From Rhodocyclaceae bacterium (GTDB taxonomy: Bacteria > Pseudomonadota > Gammaproteobacteria > Burkholderiales > Rhodocyclaceae): DNA of 64,000 bases. The position numbers and the translations under genes are program-made. The notes beneath the pieces were generated by a model. The model saw nothing but the letters and a program-made list of their open reading frames with translations, ran no database searches and was not told the origin of the DNA. This document shows positions 18,625 through 29,272 of this stretch, piece by piece; within the stretch, counting starts at the first letter, position 1; every line of letters begins with the position of its first letter. Location of the stretch: the NCBI GenBank assembly GCA_030824275.1, contig JAVBXY010000008.1, forward strand, positions 62,001-126,000, given 5' to 3'.

Positions 18625-18720
18625 GAAATTGTGAGTAATCTATTTTCTCTTTTGCGGCAATGGCTTGGCGCTGAATGTCAAGAAAGCATTGAGCTTGTGC
18701 CGGCAAGCGACTGACGCAGC

Positions 18721-20711
<1,991 letters not shown>

Positions 20712-20715
<4 letters not shown>

Positions 20716-22010
20716 GTCGCCGTATCCGTACGGGTGGCGAGTACTTCATCGACCCGGTTGTGGTCCATGTCCACTACCTCGAACTCCCATTCGCCATAGC
20801 GGAATTTCTCGGCGCGCTTGGGAATCTTGCCCATGTGGGCGACCACGAAGCCGCCTACCGTGTGGTACAGCGCCTGCGTCTCCCCGGCCAGGCTGGCGAG
20901 TCCGAGTTTTTCCGCCAGTTCGTCGATGGGCAGCAGGCCGTCCAGTAGCCAGGAGCCATCGTCGCGTTGCACCGCCAGCGCCAGGGCCGGGTCGTCGGCC
21001 CCCGGCATCATGCTGCCGGCCATGGTCTGGAACAGGTCGCTCATGGTCACCACGCCATCGGTCACGCCGAATTCGTTGACCACCAGCGCAAAGTCGGTGC
21101 TGTGCTCGCGAAAGGTCCGCAGCAATTCCATCAGAGTCAGCGACTCGGGCACATACAGCGGAAGCGTCGTCGGCAGATCGACGAAGCTCAGTTCGCCGGC
21201 CAGCGCCGCGCGCAGCAGGCTGCGACTTTCGGCCAGACCGACCACTTGTTGCAGGTTGCCCCGGCAGATCGGATAGCGACCGTGGGGCCGTTCGCGCAGG
21301 ACGTGCAGGTTTTCGTTGTGGGAGCGATCGATATCGATGAAGGCGACATCCTTCAGCGGAGTCATCACGGCGGCGATGTGTCGGTCCTCCAGCAGGAATA
21401 TGTTGCCGAGCAGGTGGCTCTCCTCGGGCGCGATGGCGCCCGAGCGCTCGCCCTCGCCGACCACCGCCAGAATGTCCTCGATGCCAGTGACTTCCGGCGC
21501 CGAGCGGAAGGGCAGCAGCTTGAGCACCATGTCCGCCGACCAGGACAGCAGGCGGATCGCCGGCGCCAGCACGCGGATGAAGCCTTCCATGAAGGGCGCG
21601 ACCAGACTGGCCACCTGTTCCGGGTAGGCCAGGGCGATGCGCTTGGGCACGATTTCACCGAAAACGATGGCGAAGGCGGTCACCACCACTACTGTCGTCG
21701 TGATCGCCACCTCGGCGCGGATCGGTGCCAGCAGCGGCAGCGAGACCTCGATGAATTGCTCGATATGGCCGGCCAGGGCGCTTTCGCCGAAGATGCCGGC
21801 GAGCAGGCTGGCCGCCGTCAAGCCGGTTTGCGTGGCGGCGATGAAGCGCGAGGGCATCGCCTTGATCCGCAGCGCCCGGCTGGCGGATTGGTTGCCGGCA
21901 TCCACCAGCACTTGCAGGCGTGAGCGGCGCGACGAAGCCAGGGCCATTTCGGCCAGGGCAAAAAAGCCACACGTCAGGATCAGCAGGACGAGTATCACTA
22001 GCGAGTTCAT
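20712..22010 (-). CDS. CNNM/CBS-domain membrane protein (CorC/HlyC family)
   Basis: A 432-residue protein with the CNNM membrane domain at the N-terminus: hydrophobic segments at about 5-22, 60-80, 95-120 and 130-150, including FFALAEMALASSRRSRLQ and FGEIVPKRIAL. Two CBS domains (about 200-335) and a C-terminal CorC_HlyC domain (GSWLLDGLLPIDELAEKL) follow. Relatives take part in Mg2+/Co2+ homeostasis or efflux, and the older hemolysin label is unreliable. Its 3' end overlaps the priA 3' end by four bases. It is the last gene of the long minus-strand series. Confidence 0.88.
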
Positions 22011-22019
22011 TCCGCCATC

Positions 22020-23219
22020 CTAAACGAGTGGTCGATCCCTATCCCGCAGATACCACAGCCAGCTTGCCACTTGCGCCATCAGCAGGCCGCCGAAAGTGAT
22101 TTGGTAGGCGCTGCGGGCATCATGGCCGGCGGCCTGCAAGGCATCGACGGCGGCACCGAAACCCCACTGGATGCCGAAGGCGCCGACGAAGACCATCAGG
22201 TTCAGCGCCGTGTTCACCCGTCCGGCGAGGCTGCCCGTGTAGTGGGCTTGAAGCAGGGCATAGGCGAGATTGCCAACCGAGAAGACGAAGCCGTAGAAAC
22301 ACCACAGGGGCTCGCTGGGGCCGATGCCGGCGACGATGCAGAAGGTGGCGGCGAGTCCCAGGCCCATGCCGACCTGGAGCAGGCGTTCGGCGGAAATGCC
22401 GCGTCGGGCCAGCGGCGCCACGCCGATGGCGAGGGTGATGAAGCCGATCAGCATGCCGCCGCCCATCAGCAAGAGATGGTGGGCAGCGGCGGCCCGGTCC
22501 AGTCCCGAGAAATTGATCAGCCAAGGCACGGCCCAAAGCCCTTGCAGGGCGACAAAGCCGCCGATCACCAGCGTCGATTGCGGCGCGTAGCGCCAGAAGG
22601 CGCGGCTCTTGAGCACGCCGACGAGGCCGGCGAGTTGCTGTGCCAAGGGTTCCACTTGGGCGCTGCCGGGTTTTTCCGGCGTCGTGAATACCGCTACGGC
22701 GGCGGCCACGCCGGCCACGGCGAGAACGATGAAGACCGCGCGCCAGCCGAACTGGGGAATCGCCCAGGCCAAGGGTGTCGAAGCGGTCAGCGCGCCGAGG
22801 CCGCCAGCGGCCATGATCGCGGCATTGAGCGAGGCCTGGCGGGCGACGCCGAACCACTGGCCGAAGGCCTTGAAGGCGGCCATCAGGCAGGCCGAGACGC
22901 CAAGGCCGATGAGGGCGCGGCCGATGACGAGCTCGGTCAGCGAGGTACCGACAGCGAAGCTGCCGCAGCCGGCGGCGGCGATCAGCAGCAATACGGCTTC
23001 AACGCGGCGTGGGCCGTAGCGGTCCAGCGCGATGCCGAGCGGCAGTTGCACGGCGCCGAAGGCCAGCAGGTAGGCGCTGGTGAGCAGGCCGAGATCGGCG
23101 GCGCCGACGCCGAGTTCGCGCGTGAGTTCGGGTGCGATCACCGCATTCACGTTGCGCAGGAAATACGAGAAGTAGTAGCCCGCCGCGAAGGGCAGGAAGA
23201 TGCGCAGCCAGAGATTCAT
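22020..23219 (-). CDS. Major facilitator superfamily transporter
   Basis: A 399-residue protein with twelve predicted membrane helices. The first cytoplasmic-loop motif of the MFS is present as GIALDRYGPRRVEA. It begins MNLWLRIFLPFAAGYYFSYFLRNVNAVIAPEL, typical of anion/sugar-phosphate-like carriers, but the substrate cannot be told. It sits between the MOSC gene (five-base gap) and the CNNM gene. It carries one of three copies of a 14-bp repeat (22936-22949), read as GTSLT. Confidence 0.85.
   Translation of the reverse strand: MNLWLRIFLPFAAGYYFSYFLRNVNAVIAPELTRELGVGAADLGLLTSAYLLAFGAVQLPLGIALDRYGPRRVEAVLLLIAAAGCGSFAVGTSLTELVIGRALIGLGVSACLMAAFKAFGQWFGVARQASLNAAIMAAGGLGALTASTPLAWAIPQFGWRAVFIVLAVAGVAAAVAVFTTPEKPGSAQVEPLAQQLAGLVGVLKSRAFWRYAPQSTLVIGGFVALQGLWAVPWLINFSGLDRAAAAHHLLLMGGGMLIGFITLAIGVAPLARRGISAERLLQVGMGLGLAATFCIVAGIGPSEPLWCFYGFVFSVGNLAYALLQAHYTGSLAGRVNTALNLMVFVGAFGIQWGFGAAVDALQAAGHDARSAYQITFGGLLMAQVASWLWYLRDRDRPLV
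22936..22949 (+). repeat. 14-bp repeat GTCAGCGAGGTACC, copy 1
   Basis: An exact 14-mer found three times in the window. Here it is antisense in the MFS gene, read as GTSLT. Confidence 0.6.
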
Positions 23220-23223
23220 CGGT

Positions 23224-23898
23224 TCAGCTCGGTGGATTGGACAGCGGATTCCTGCGCAGCCAGTCGGCGCGCTCTTCGAGCTTGCGCCGCTTGTCGGGCG
23301 CGAGGCCGGGTGCGGCGATGATGCGGGCGAGGCGTTCCGGGGACGGGCGTGCCTCGTTCTTCAGACTCCAGTAATCGGCCAGCGTTACCGCTCCTTCGGG
23401 GCGATGCACGAGGCGCAGCGCATCGCCGGCAGCAATGTCGCCGGGCGTAATGACGCGGAAATACCAGCCGGTGAGCCCATGCAGCGCGACGTAGGAGGCG
23501 ACGCCATCGACGCCGGTGCGATGGTCGATCTTCCAGCAGGGCGCGCGGGGTTGCGAGACTTCGACGAGGGCGTTGCCGATGGCGTAGCGGTCGCCGAGGC
23601 AGACCGCATCCTCGACCATTCCCCGCGTCGAAATGTTTTCGCCGAGGCCGCCGGGAAACAGATTCTGCGCATCGGGAAAGGCAGCGGCGAGGCGCGCGTA
23701 ATGCTCGGCCGGGTAGAGGTGCAGCGCCTTCTCTGCGCCGCCATGGACGTCGGGGTCGGCGTGGGCGTCGCCGCTCAGGCCCTTGATGCCGAGATGGCAG
23801 AGGCCGGTGACCGGTGATTTGACGATGGCACTGCTGCGACTGTCATTGGCCAGCCGCGCGATGGCGCCAACGAAGACGGCGTCGATGAGCGTGCTCAT
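23224..23898 (-). CDS. MOSC domain protein (YiiM-like)
   Basis: A 224-residue MOSC-fold protein related to YiiM and to the C-terminal part of molybdenum-cofactor sulfurases. Features of the family are [36 protein letters not shown] and [22 protein letters not shown], the last with the conserved cysteine. YiiM-like proteins reduce N-hydroxylated compounds together with molybdenum cofactor; that activity is inferred. The ATG at 23898 overlaps the stop of the ROK gene by four bases. A longer in-frame upstream extension lies entirely inside the ROK gene and is rejected. Confidence 0.85.
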   Translation of the reverse strand: MSTLIDAVFVGAIARLANDSRSSAIVKSPVTGLCHLGIKGLSGDAHADPDVHGGAEKALHLYPAEHYARLAAAFPDAQNLFPGGLGENISTRGMVEDAVCLGDRYAIGNALVEVSQPRAPCWKIDHRTGVDGVASYVALHGLTGWYFRVITPGDIAAGDALRLVHRPEGAVTLADYWSLKNEARPSPERLARIIAAPGLAPDKRRKLEERADWLRRNPLSNPPS

Positions 23899-24734
23899 GG
23901 CGACAGGGGCCATAGCCAGGCGGCGCCGCGCACGCCGGAGGAATCGCCATGGCGGTGCTTCACCAGCTTCGTCGCCACCGTGTCGGAGAACACATGCTGG
24001 CCCCACAGACGTGGCACGTTTTCGTACAAGCGGTCGATGTTGGAGACGCCGCCGCCAAGGACGATCACGTCCGGGTCGAGCAGGTTGATGACGCCGGCGA
24101 GCGATCTCGCCAGGCGCGTTTCGTAGCGTTGCATGGCATCCTCCGATTCGGCGCCACCGTCCGCCGCCAGCGCCGGGCCCGAGAGATAGGTCTCGATGCA
24201 GCCCTTGCGCCCGCAGTAGCAGAGCGTCTTGTGATGTTCGCCCGGGAGCGGGTTATGGCCCCATTCACCGGCGATGGCATTGGCGCCGGTGAGTGGCCTG
24301 CCGTCGATGACGATGCCGCCACCGACACCGGTGCCGAGAATGACGCCGAAGACCACGCGGGCACCTGCCGCCGCGCCATCGGCCGCTTCGGACAGGGCGA
24401 AGCAGTTGGCGTCGTTGGTCAGGCGCACCGGGCGGCCGAGGGCCGCTTCGAGATCGGCGCGCAAGGGCTTACCGATCAGCCAGGTGGAGTTGGCGTTCTT
24501 GATCAGGCCGGTGGCGAGGGATTCGGCGCCGGGAATGCCGACGCCAACACTGGCCGCCGTCCCACCAGAGCCGACTTTTCGTTCTGTCGCTGCGACCAGA
24601 TTTGCAATTGCTGCCACCGTCGCCGGATAGTCGTCACGCGGCGTGGCGACACGCTCTCGCAGCAAGACCGCGCCTTCGTCGCCGAGGGCGATGACTTCGA
24701 TCTTGGTGCCGCCGAGGTCAATTCCGATGCGCAT
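23895..24734 (-). CDS. ROK-family sugar kinase (fructokinase-like)
   Basis: A 279-residue ATP-dependent hexose kinase. The N-terminal phosphate loop [17 protein letters not shown], the second motif [16 protein letters not shown] and the zinc motif [18 protein letters not shown] are all present. GEWGHNPL contains the zinc-ligand His. Fructokinase or N-acetylhexosamine kinase are the likely substrate classes; sequence alone does not decide. A dispersed-motif copy encodes KVGSGGTA at about 53-60. It is the first gene after an AT-rich gap and is coupled to the MOSC gene. Confidence 0.87.
   Translation of the reverse strand: MRIGIDLGGTKIEVIALGDEGAVLLRERVATPRDDYPATVAAIANLVAATERKVGSGGTAASVGVGIPGAESLATGLIKNANSTWLIGKPLRADLEAALGRPVRLTNDANCFALSEAADGAAAGARVVFGVILGTGVGGGIVIDGRPLTGANAIAGEWGHNPLPGEHHKTLCYCGRKGCIETYLSGPALAADGGAESEDAMQRYETRLARSLAGVINLLDPDVIVLGGGVSNIDRLYENVPRLWGQHVFSDTVATKLVKHRHGDSSGVRGAAWLWPLSP
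24556..24579 (+). repeat. Dispersed 24-bp motif, copy 8
   Basis: Three mismatches. It is antisense in the ROK gene and read as KVGSGGTA. Confidence 0.75.
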
Positions 24735-24759
24735 CCATTAGCTCATTCATTGGTCCAAG

Positions 24760-24890
24760 TTTGGCTCATTCCTCTTGCGCAGTTAATGTGTAACTACTTG
24801 AAAAATAGGATCCGAGAAATTTGTACCTGCTTGTTTGGCTCATTTTGATCATGCAATAGAAGGGGATTCGAGAAGTTTTGAGCCAAATGA
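24760..24890. repeat. Cluster of short direct and inverted repeats in AT-rich gap
   Basis: TTTGGCTCATT occurs at 24760-24770 and 24834-24844, and its core recurs inverted as TGAGCCAAA at 24879-24887. A second pair of near-identical direct repeats, GGATCCGAGAAATTT (24808-24822) and GGATTCGAGAAGTTT (24864-24878), is interleaved. The region lies between the AlbA-type gene end and the ROK gene start. It may be an operator, a terminator hairpin or a scar of gene acquisition. Confidence 0.45.
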
Positions 24891-24897
24891 AAATGCA

Positions 24898-26538
24898 TCA
24901 TTTCCCAAGTAGCAACTGGTAGCGAGCCCCATTCAACTTGCCTTCCATGCGTACTACGGAAAGGGCTACCAGTTCCGTCAATGCCCGCTTAAGCTGAGAA
25001 CGTTTTACTTCGGGGCCGATACGGCTGCTGATCTCGCCAATTTTTGAATGCGGGTAGCGCCGCAAATCCTCTCGTATCAGTTCCATCAACCGGTGTGGCT
25101 CTATTCGCAACAAGGTGGTGGGAAGTTTCAAATTTGCACCACGCAGTAAATCTGGATCGACAAAGTAGCGGGTTGCTTGGGTACGTCCAACACTTTTCAC
25201 CAGTGCCAGCATTTGCAATCGCCCCAACCAAACTGCCAGTTCCTGTGCTCCCTCGGTCTCCAGCGCCATGCCTAATTCCCGTGCGGTCATGCCTTCCGTC
25301 TGCGCCAACACACCGAGGGTGATGCGTTCCCGTTGAGTTAGTTGGAATCGCTCGTCCGCTTCCGTCAGCAGGTGCATTACCTCGGGTTTGGCTATACGAC
25401 GCTGAATCGTGACCCTGACCCAGTCAGTGCCCTCTTCTGGCACGGGCGCCGGACGGCCCTGCGACAACAAACGGTCGTAGATCAGGTCAAATCCGCTGCC
25501 CTCGCGCTCCATGAGACCGAGGTCGTGAAATACGCGTGCCAAACCATCGTTGCGACGACGGCTGGCATGCAGGATATTCCGTGGCGTGACCCCGAGAGGC
25601 AAGCGGCCAGGGTTAACCACCACTAAGCGATCAGGGTATAGGTTGAGATAAATGTCGCCTTGTTGGGTGTAGGGCCTATGCACCAAGGCATTGACTAACA
25701 GCTCGCGCACAACCTTTTCGTCATAGGCCGGCACGCTGCGCCGATACAAACCTTCGGCAATCTCGTAGCTTTCGCGAAAATCCGGCACCTCCCGCCAGAT
25801 CGCATCCACCAATTCGACAGGGGAGAGCGAGCAATCGTCCCAAACCCACTTGTTAACCTTTTTGCCCTGTTCGTCGTACTTGATCGCCTGTACCAGAGGC
25901 GCTGTGCCAAGTGCCCGCCGGTCGGTGGCTGTGCCGAGAAGGAGCACGCCTAAGCGGGTCAGCGAGGTACCTGCGGCCAAGCCGTAATGGGTCAGCAACT
26001 CATCAGAACTTTTCTCTTTGACCGAATCTTTCACCCGGTCGGAGGCGCCGATCTCTTGAACGAAACGTGCAAGCTTGTCTGAGGCAGCGGAATTGCGCGG
26101 AACTTCGCTATTCATCGCCTCCCACGGGCGCCCTGGCCGTTCGTTGGCCAAGCGCAGCACATCATCACCAGTGACTGGCTGGCAAGTATCACTTACACGG
26201 AGAAAATATCGCCCATCACATGTCGATGCCACGCCAGCTGATCGGTCAATGGCGAGATCGATGAACTCGCCACCATTGGTTGCGCGCTGCAAACTTGGTA
26301 AAACCTGTACATTGATAGTCAGTTCACCGATGCGTTTGCGCAAACTGTCCAGTAAATCCGCAAAAATTCTCTGTTCAGCAGGCGGCAAGAGTTCTCCATC
26401 CTCTATGCCGATCAGCAAATGTCCACCTGCACCATTGGCAAAACAGACGCAGTCCTTTGCTAGCGCATCCCAGTCGGCACTCTTGCCTGTGACAACGCGA
26501 AGGGACTTGCGATCAGTGTGCTGATCTTCAAGGGCCAT
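24898..26538 (-). CDS. AlbA_2/HATPase_c_4 (Schlafen-type) putative regulator
   Basis: A protein of about 546 residues (ATG 26538; a GTG at 26559 would add seven). The N-terminal part (E-x-K-like DRKSLRV..., then CFANGAGGHLLIGIEDG) is the AlbA_2 nucleic-acid-binding domain shared with Schlafen proteins. The middle (ELLVNALVHRPYTQQGDIYLNLYPDRL ... REGSGFDLIYD) is the HATPase_c_4 domain found after it in RecG-like regulators. The C-terminus looks winged-helix. Base composition is visibly lower in GC than in neighbours, which suggests acquisition. Relatives occur as transcription regulators and in defence islands; no partner gene is evident here, so the function stays open. Confidence 0.75.
   Translation of the reverse strand: MALEDQHTDRKSLRVVTGKSADWDALAKDCVCFANGAGGHLLIGIEDGELLPPAEQRIFADLLDSLRKRIGELTINVQVLPSLQRATNGGEFIDLAIDRSAGVASTCDGRYFLRVSDTCQPVTGDDVLRLANERPGRPWEAMNSEVPRNSAASDKLARFVQEIGASDRVKDSVKEKSSDELLTHYGLAAGTSLTRLGVLLLGTATDRRALGTAPLVQAIKYDEQGKKVNKWVWDDCSLSPVELVDAIWREVPDFRESYEIAEGLYRRSVPAYDEKVVRELLVNALVHRPYTQQGDIYLNLYPDRLVVVNPGRLPLGVTPRNILHASRRRNDGLARVFHDLGLMEREGSGFDLIYDRLLSQGRPAPVPEEGTDWVRVTIQRRIAKPEVMHLLTEADERFQLTQRERITLGVLAQTEGMTARELGMALETEGAQELAVWLGRLQMLALVKSVGRTQATRYFVDPDLLRGANLKLPTTLLRIEPHRLMELIREDLRRYPHSKIGEISSRIGPEVKRSQLKRALTELVALSVVRMEGKLNGARYQLLLGK
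25958..25971 (+). repeat. 14-bp repeat GTCAGCGAGGTACC, copy 2
   Basis: Exact copy, antisense in the AlbA-type gene, read as GTSLT. Confidence 0.6.
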
Positions 26539-26574
26539 GATTTGGGTTCGGTACGACACTTGATATCACGGCAA

Positions 26575-27228
26575 TCATGCGCCACTGATGGTGGACAGCG
26601 CCTTCCAGTAGGCCGGCTCGACATCAGTGGTGGCGGAGGCCGCCAAGCCCGTGTCGCGCAGCAGGCCGTCGCTGAGGCCGTAGATCCAGCCATGCACCGT
26701 GAGTTCCTGACCGCGCGCCCAGGCGTCGCGCACCAGCGTGGTCTGGCAGAGATTCACCGTCTGCTCCACCACATTGAGTTCGCAGAGCCGGTCCCAGCGG
26801 GCTTCTGCATCCGGCGCGCCGTCGAGGAAGTTGCGATGCTTGTCACGCACGTCCTGGATATGTCGCAGCCAGTTGTCCACCAGGCCCAGGCGCATGTTCT
26901 CCAGCGCCGCGCGCACGCCGCCGCAGCCGTAGTGGCCGACCACCATGATGTGCCGCACCTTGAGCACGTCGATGGCGAACTGGACCACCGACAGACAGTT
27001 GAGATCGGTATGCACGACGACGTTGGCGACGTTGCGATGGACGAAGACCTCGCCGGGCAGCAGGCCGGTGATCTGGTTGGCCGGCACCCGCGAGTCGGAG
27101 CAGCCGATCCACAGATATTCCGGGTTTTGCAGATGGGCCAGCTTGTCGAAAAAGCTCGGGTCTTCGGCCCGAATGCGCTCGGCCCAGTCGCGGTTGGCGG
27201 CGAACAGCCGGGAAATGTCCTTGCTCAT
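26575..27228 (-). CDS. can: Beta-class carbonic anhydrase
   Basis: Interconverts CO2 and bicarbonate. The 217-residue protein has the zinc ligands and catalytic dyad of the beta class: WIGCSDSRVP (Cys, Asp-Arg) and VGHYGCGGVRAAL (His and Cys). Length and the C-terminal IYGLSDGLL match E. coli Can. Its ATG overlaps the end of the asmA-like gene by four bases, so it is probably translated from the same message. Confidence 0.96.
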   Translation of the reverse strand: MSKDISRLFAANRDWAERIRAEDPSFFDKLAHLQNPEYLWIGCSDSRVPANQITGLLPGEVFVHRNVANVVVHTDLNCLSVVQFAIDVLKVRHIMVVGHYGCGGVRAALENMRLGLVDNWLRHIQDVRDKHRNFLDGAPDAEARWDRLCELNVVEQTVNLCQTTLVRDAWARGQELTVHGWIYGLSDGLLRDTGLAASATTDVEPAYWKALSTISGA

Positions 27229-29267
27229 TTTTTGAACAGCCCCTTGAGTTTGTCCTTCACTTTTTCCTCGGCCTTCTGCTTCACTTCCTGTTTCTTTTCT
27301 TCCACCTTGGCCTTGGCCGCGTCGGCGACGAGATTGCCGAGTTCGATTTTGTAGGAGAGCTTGTCGAAGGGGCCGGTGATGCGTACCGGCACCGTCAGGC
27401 CCTTCAGGTGGTCGAGATCCTTGCCGCCCTGGCCGGCGGTGGTGCTGACCACGCTGGCCTTGGCCAGGTAGTTCATCTGGCCGTTGCCGATGTCGATGTC
27501 GCCGGCACCGGCCATGCGCAGGAAGGGCGACTTCATCGCCAGATCCTCGTTGTGGGCGACGCCGTTGGCGATCTTGAGTGAGGCGGTGAGTTCGGAGAAG
27601 TCGGTCTTGTCGCCGGCCTTGGCTTGTTGTGTCGAGTCCTGCTTGGCGCCGAGCTTGCCCTTCAGATCACGGAAGGACTGGGCGAGGTTGATGCCCTTCA
27701 GCGCGCCGTCCTTGAGGCTGAGGGAGGCGGCACCGCCGAGTGCTTTCTTCATGGCGGTGACGGTGTCGCCGCGAGTCGTCACGTCGAGAGCGACGCTGCC
27801 CTTGCCTTCGATCAGATCCTTGTCAGCCAGATCCTTCATCAGCGGATTGATGTTGATGCCGGCCAGGTTCTGCTTCACGCTCACGGCATTGCCGTTGGCG
27901 TTCAGCGACAGGCTGCCGTTGGCCGAGCCTTCGTAGAGGTTCAGCGTCAGCGGAGCGACATCGAGGCGGCCACCGGCGGCGTTGATCTTCGCGTTGAGGT
28001 TGGCGATCTTCATCTTGCTGATTTGTAGGGCGCCGATGCGGACATTGCCGCTGGCATTGAGTGCCTTGAGCGCGGAGAAGTCGAGCTTGCCTTCGGCGGC
28101 GGGCTTGGCGTCCGGCACCGGCGGCGGCAGATACTTGTCCAGGTTGAGGCGGTCGATGGCGAGGTCGATGACCAAGGCCAGGGGGGCGAATTTCGGCACG
28201 CCGAGCTTGAGGCCGATTTTCGATTCGTCGAATTGGGTATCGAGGCGCAGGTCGGCGGATTGCTTCGCCATGTCGGCGTGCAGGGCGCCGGCCAGCGGCA
28301 GTTTCACCTGCTTCATCGGCATCGCCGGATGAGCGATGTCGAGGCTGCCGGCGAGCTTGTCGAGGGCCATGGTCTGGGCGGCGACATTCACCGCCAGCGG
28401 CGATTCGAGGCGGCCCTTCACTGTGCTGTCGCCAGACTGTGCGTCAATGTCGAGGACGAATTTCGCCACCGAGAGTTTTTCCGCATTGCCTTCGACGCCG
28501 CTCAAGCTCGCAGTGGCCGTTGCCTTGCGGCCGGTGCCGGTGAGCGAGGCAGCGAGGCGAATGGATTCGCCCGTGGCCTTGTCGGGTGTGATGGCGAGTT
28601 TGGGCGCATCGATACTCAGTTCGAAATTGTCGCTGCCGCTCTTGCCCTTGGCCTTGAAGGTGACGGCATTGGCCGCGAGGCTGCGCTTGCCGGTGTCGGC
28701 CTCGACATGGCCGGTGCTGAAGTCGAGATTGGACAGGGCCGTGCTGCTGCCGCTCTTTTCGTCGCGCCAGGTGAGCTGGGCGTTGGCCAGCTTGATGCCG
28801 GCGACGTCGATGTGCAGGGGCGCGCTTTCATTCACCGTCTTGCCAGCGCCGACTTTTTTCTCGTCGCCACTACCGACCAGGTTGGCAATGTTGAGGCTGC
28901 CGTCCTTCTTCTTGATCAGCGTGGCCTTCAGGCCTTGCACGTCCACTGCTCGCACCTCCACCTGCTTGGACAGCAGCGGCATCACGGCGACGGCGACGCG
29001 GGCGGAATCGAGGGCGAGGAATTCGGTGTTGCTGTTCGGTTCGGAGAGCGTCAGCCGGCCGAGCTTGATGCCGACGTCGGGCCACAGGGAAAGCGAAAGT
29101 TCGCCGCTGATGTCGAGCTTGCGCTGGGTTTTTTCCTGCACTGCGCGAGTGATTTCGCTCTTGATTTTCGCGCCGTCGAAGAGGGTGTAAAGGGCAGCGG
29201 CGGCGACAGCGAGAATGGCCAGAAGAATGCCGATGGCAAGACCAAGGATGCGCAGTGTTTTTTTCAT
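27225..29267 (-). CDS. AsmA family envelope protein
   Basis: A 680-residue inner-membrane-anchored protein with one N-terminal helix (LRILGLAIGILLAILAVAAAALYTLF) and a long, beta-rich periplasmic part. The N-terminal AsmA domain and the C-terminal LKDGALKGINLAQSFRD belong to this family of TAM/VPS13-like lipid-transfer proteins. Its very end is charged and coiled (about residues 655-680, KVEEKKQEVKQKAEEKVKDKL). The start at 29267 directly precedes the membrane helix and has GAGG twelve bases upstream. A dispersed-motif copy encodes KKVGAGKT at about 137-144. Confidence 0.87.
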   Translation of the reverse strand: MKKTLRILGLAIGILLAILAVAAAALYTLFDGAKIKSEITRAVQEKTQRKLDISGELSLSLWPDVGIKLGRLTLSEPNSNTEFLALDSARVAVAVMPLLSKQVEVRAVDVQGLKATLIKKKDGSLNIANLVGSGDEKKVGAGKTVNESAPLHIDVAGIKLANAQLTWRDEKSGSSTALSNLDFSTGHVEADTGKRSLAANAVTFKAKGKSGSDNFELSIDAPKLAITPDKATGESIRLAASLTGTGRKATATASLSGVEGNAEKLSVAKFVLDIDAQSGDSTVKGRLESPLAVNVAAQTMALDKLAGSLDIAHPAMPMKQVKLPLAGALHADMAKQSADLRLDTQFDESKIGLKLGVPKFAPLALVIDLAIDRLNLDKYLPPPVPDAKPAAEGKLDFSALKALNASGNVRIGALQISKMKIANLNAKINAAGGRLDVAPLTLNLYEGSANGSLSLNANGNAVSVKQNLAGININPLMKDLADKDLIEGKGSVALDVTTRGDTVTAMKKALGGAASLSLKDGALKGINLAQSFRDLKGKLGAKQDSTQQAKAGDKTDFSELTASLKIANGVAHNEDLAMKSPFLRMAGAGDIDIGNGQMNYLAKASVVSTTAGQGGKDLDHLKGLTVPVRITGPFDKLSYKIELGNLVADAAKAKVEEKKQEVKQKAEEKVKDKLKGLFKK
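28834..28857 (+). repeat. Dispersed 24-bp motif, copy 9
   Basis: Two mismatches. It is antisense in the asmA-like gene and read as KVGAGKT. Confidence 0.85.
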
Positions 29268-29272
29268 TATGT

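Larger units (their letters stand above)
18336..18720. other. AT-rich gap between hemE and priA with DnaA-box-like sites
   Basis: This 385-bp stretch has no convincing gene. From about 18420 it is clearly more AT-rich than its surroundings. It carries three 9-mers of DnaA-box form: TTATTCACA at 18440, TTATTCACA at 18604 and a perfect TTATCCACA at 18616. It also has the 12-bp palindrome TGTTTATAAACA at 18516-18527 and a weaker reversed box TGTGAGTAA at 18630. It may hold a replication-initiation or DnaA-titration site, and must also hold the priA promoter, of which I could not identify a clear pair of boxes. Confidence 0.5.

Noticed and set aside
18496..18714. 72-codon ORF in the hemE-priA gap
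   Set aside because: No ribosome-binding site, atypical composition, and it runs across the DnaA-like boxes; more likely non-coding.
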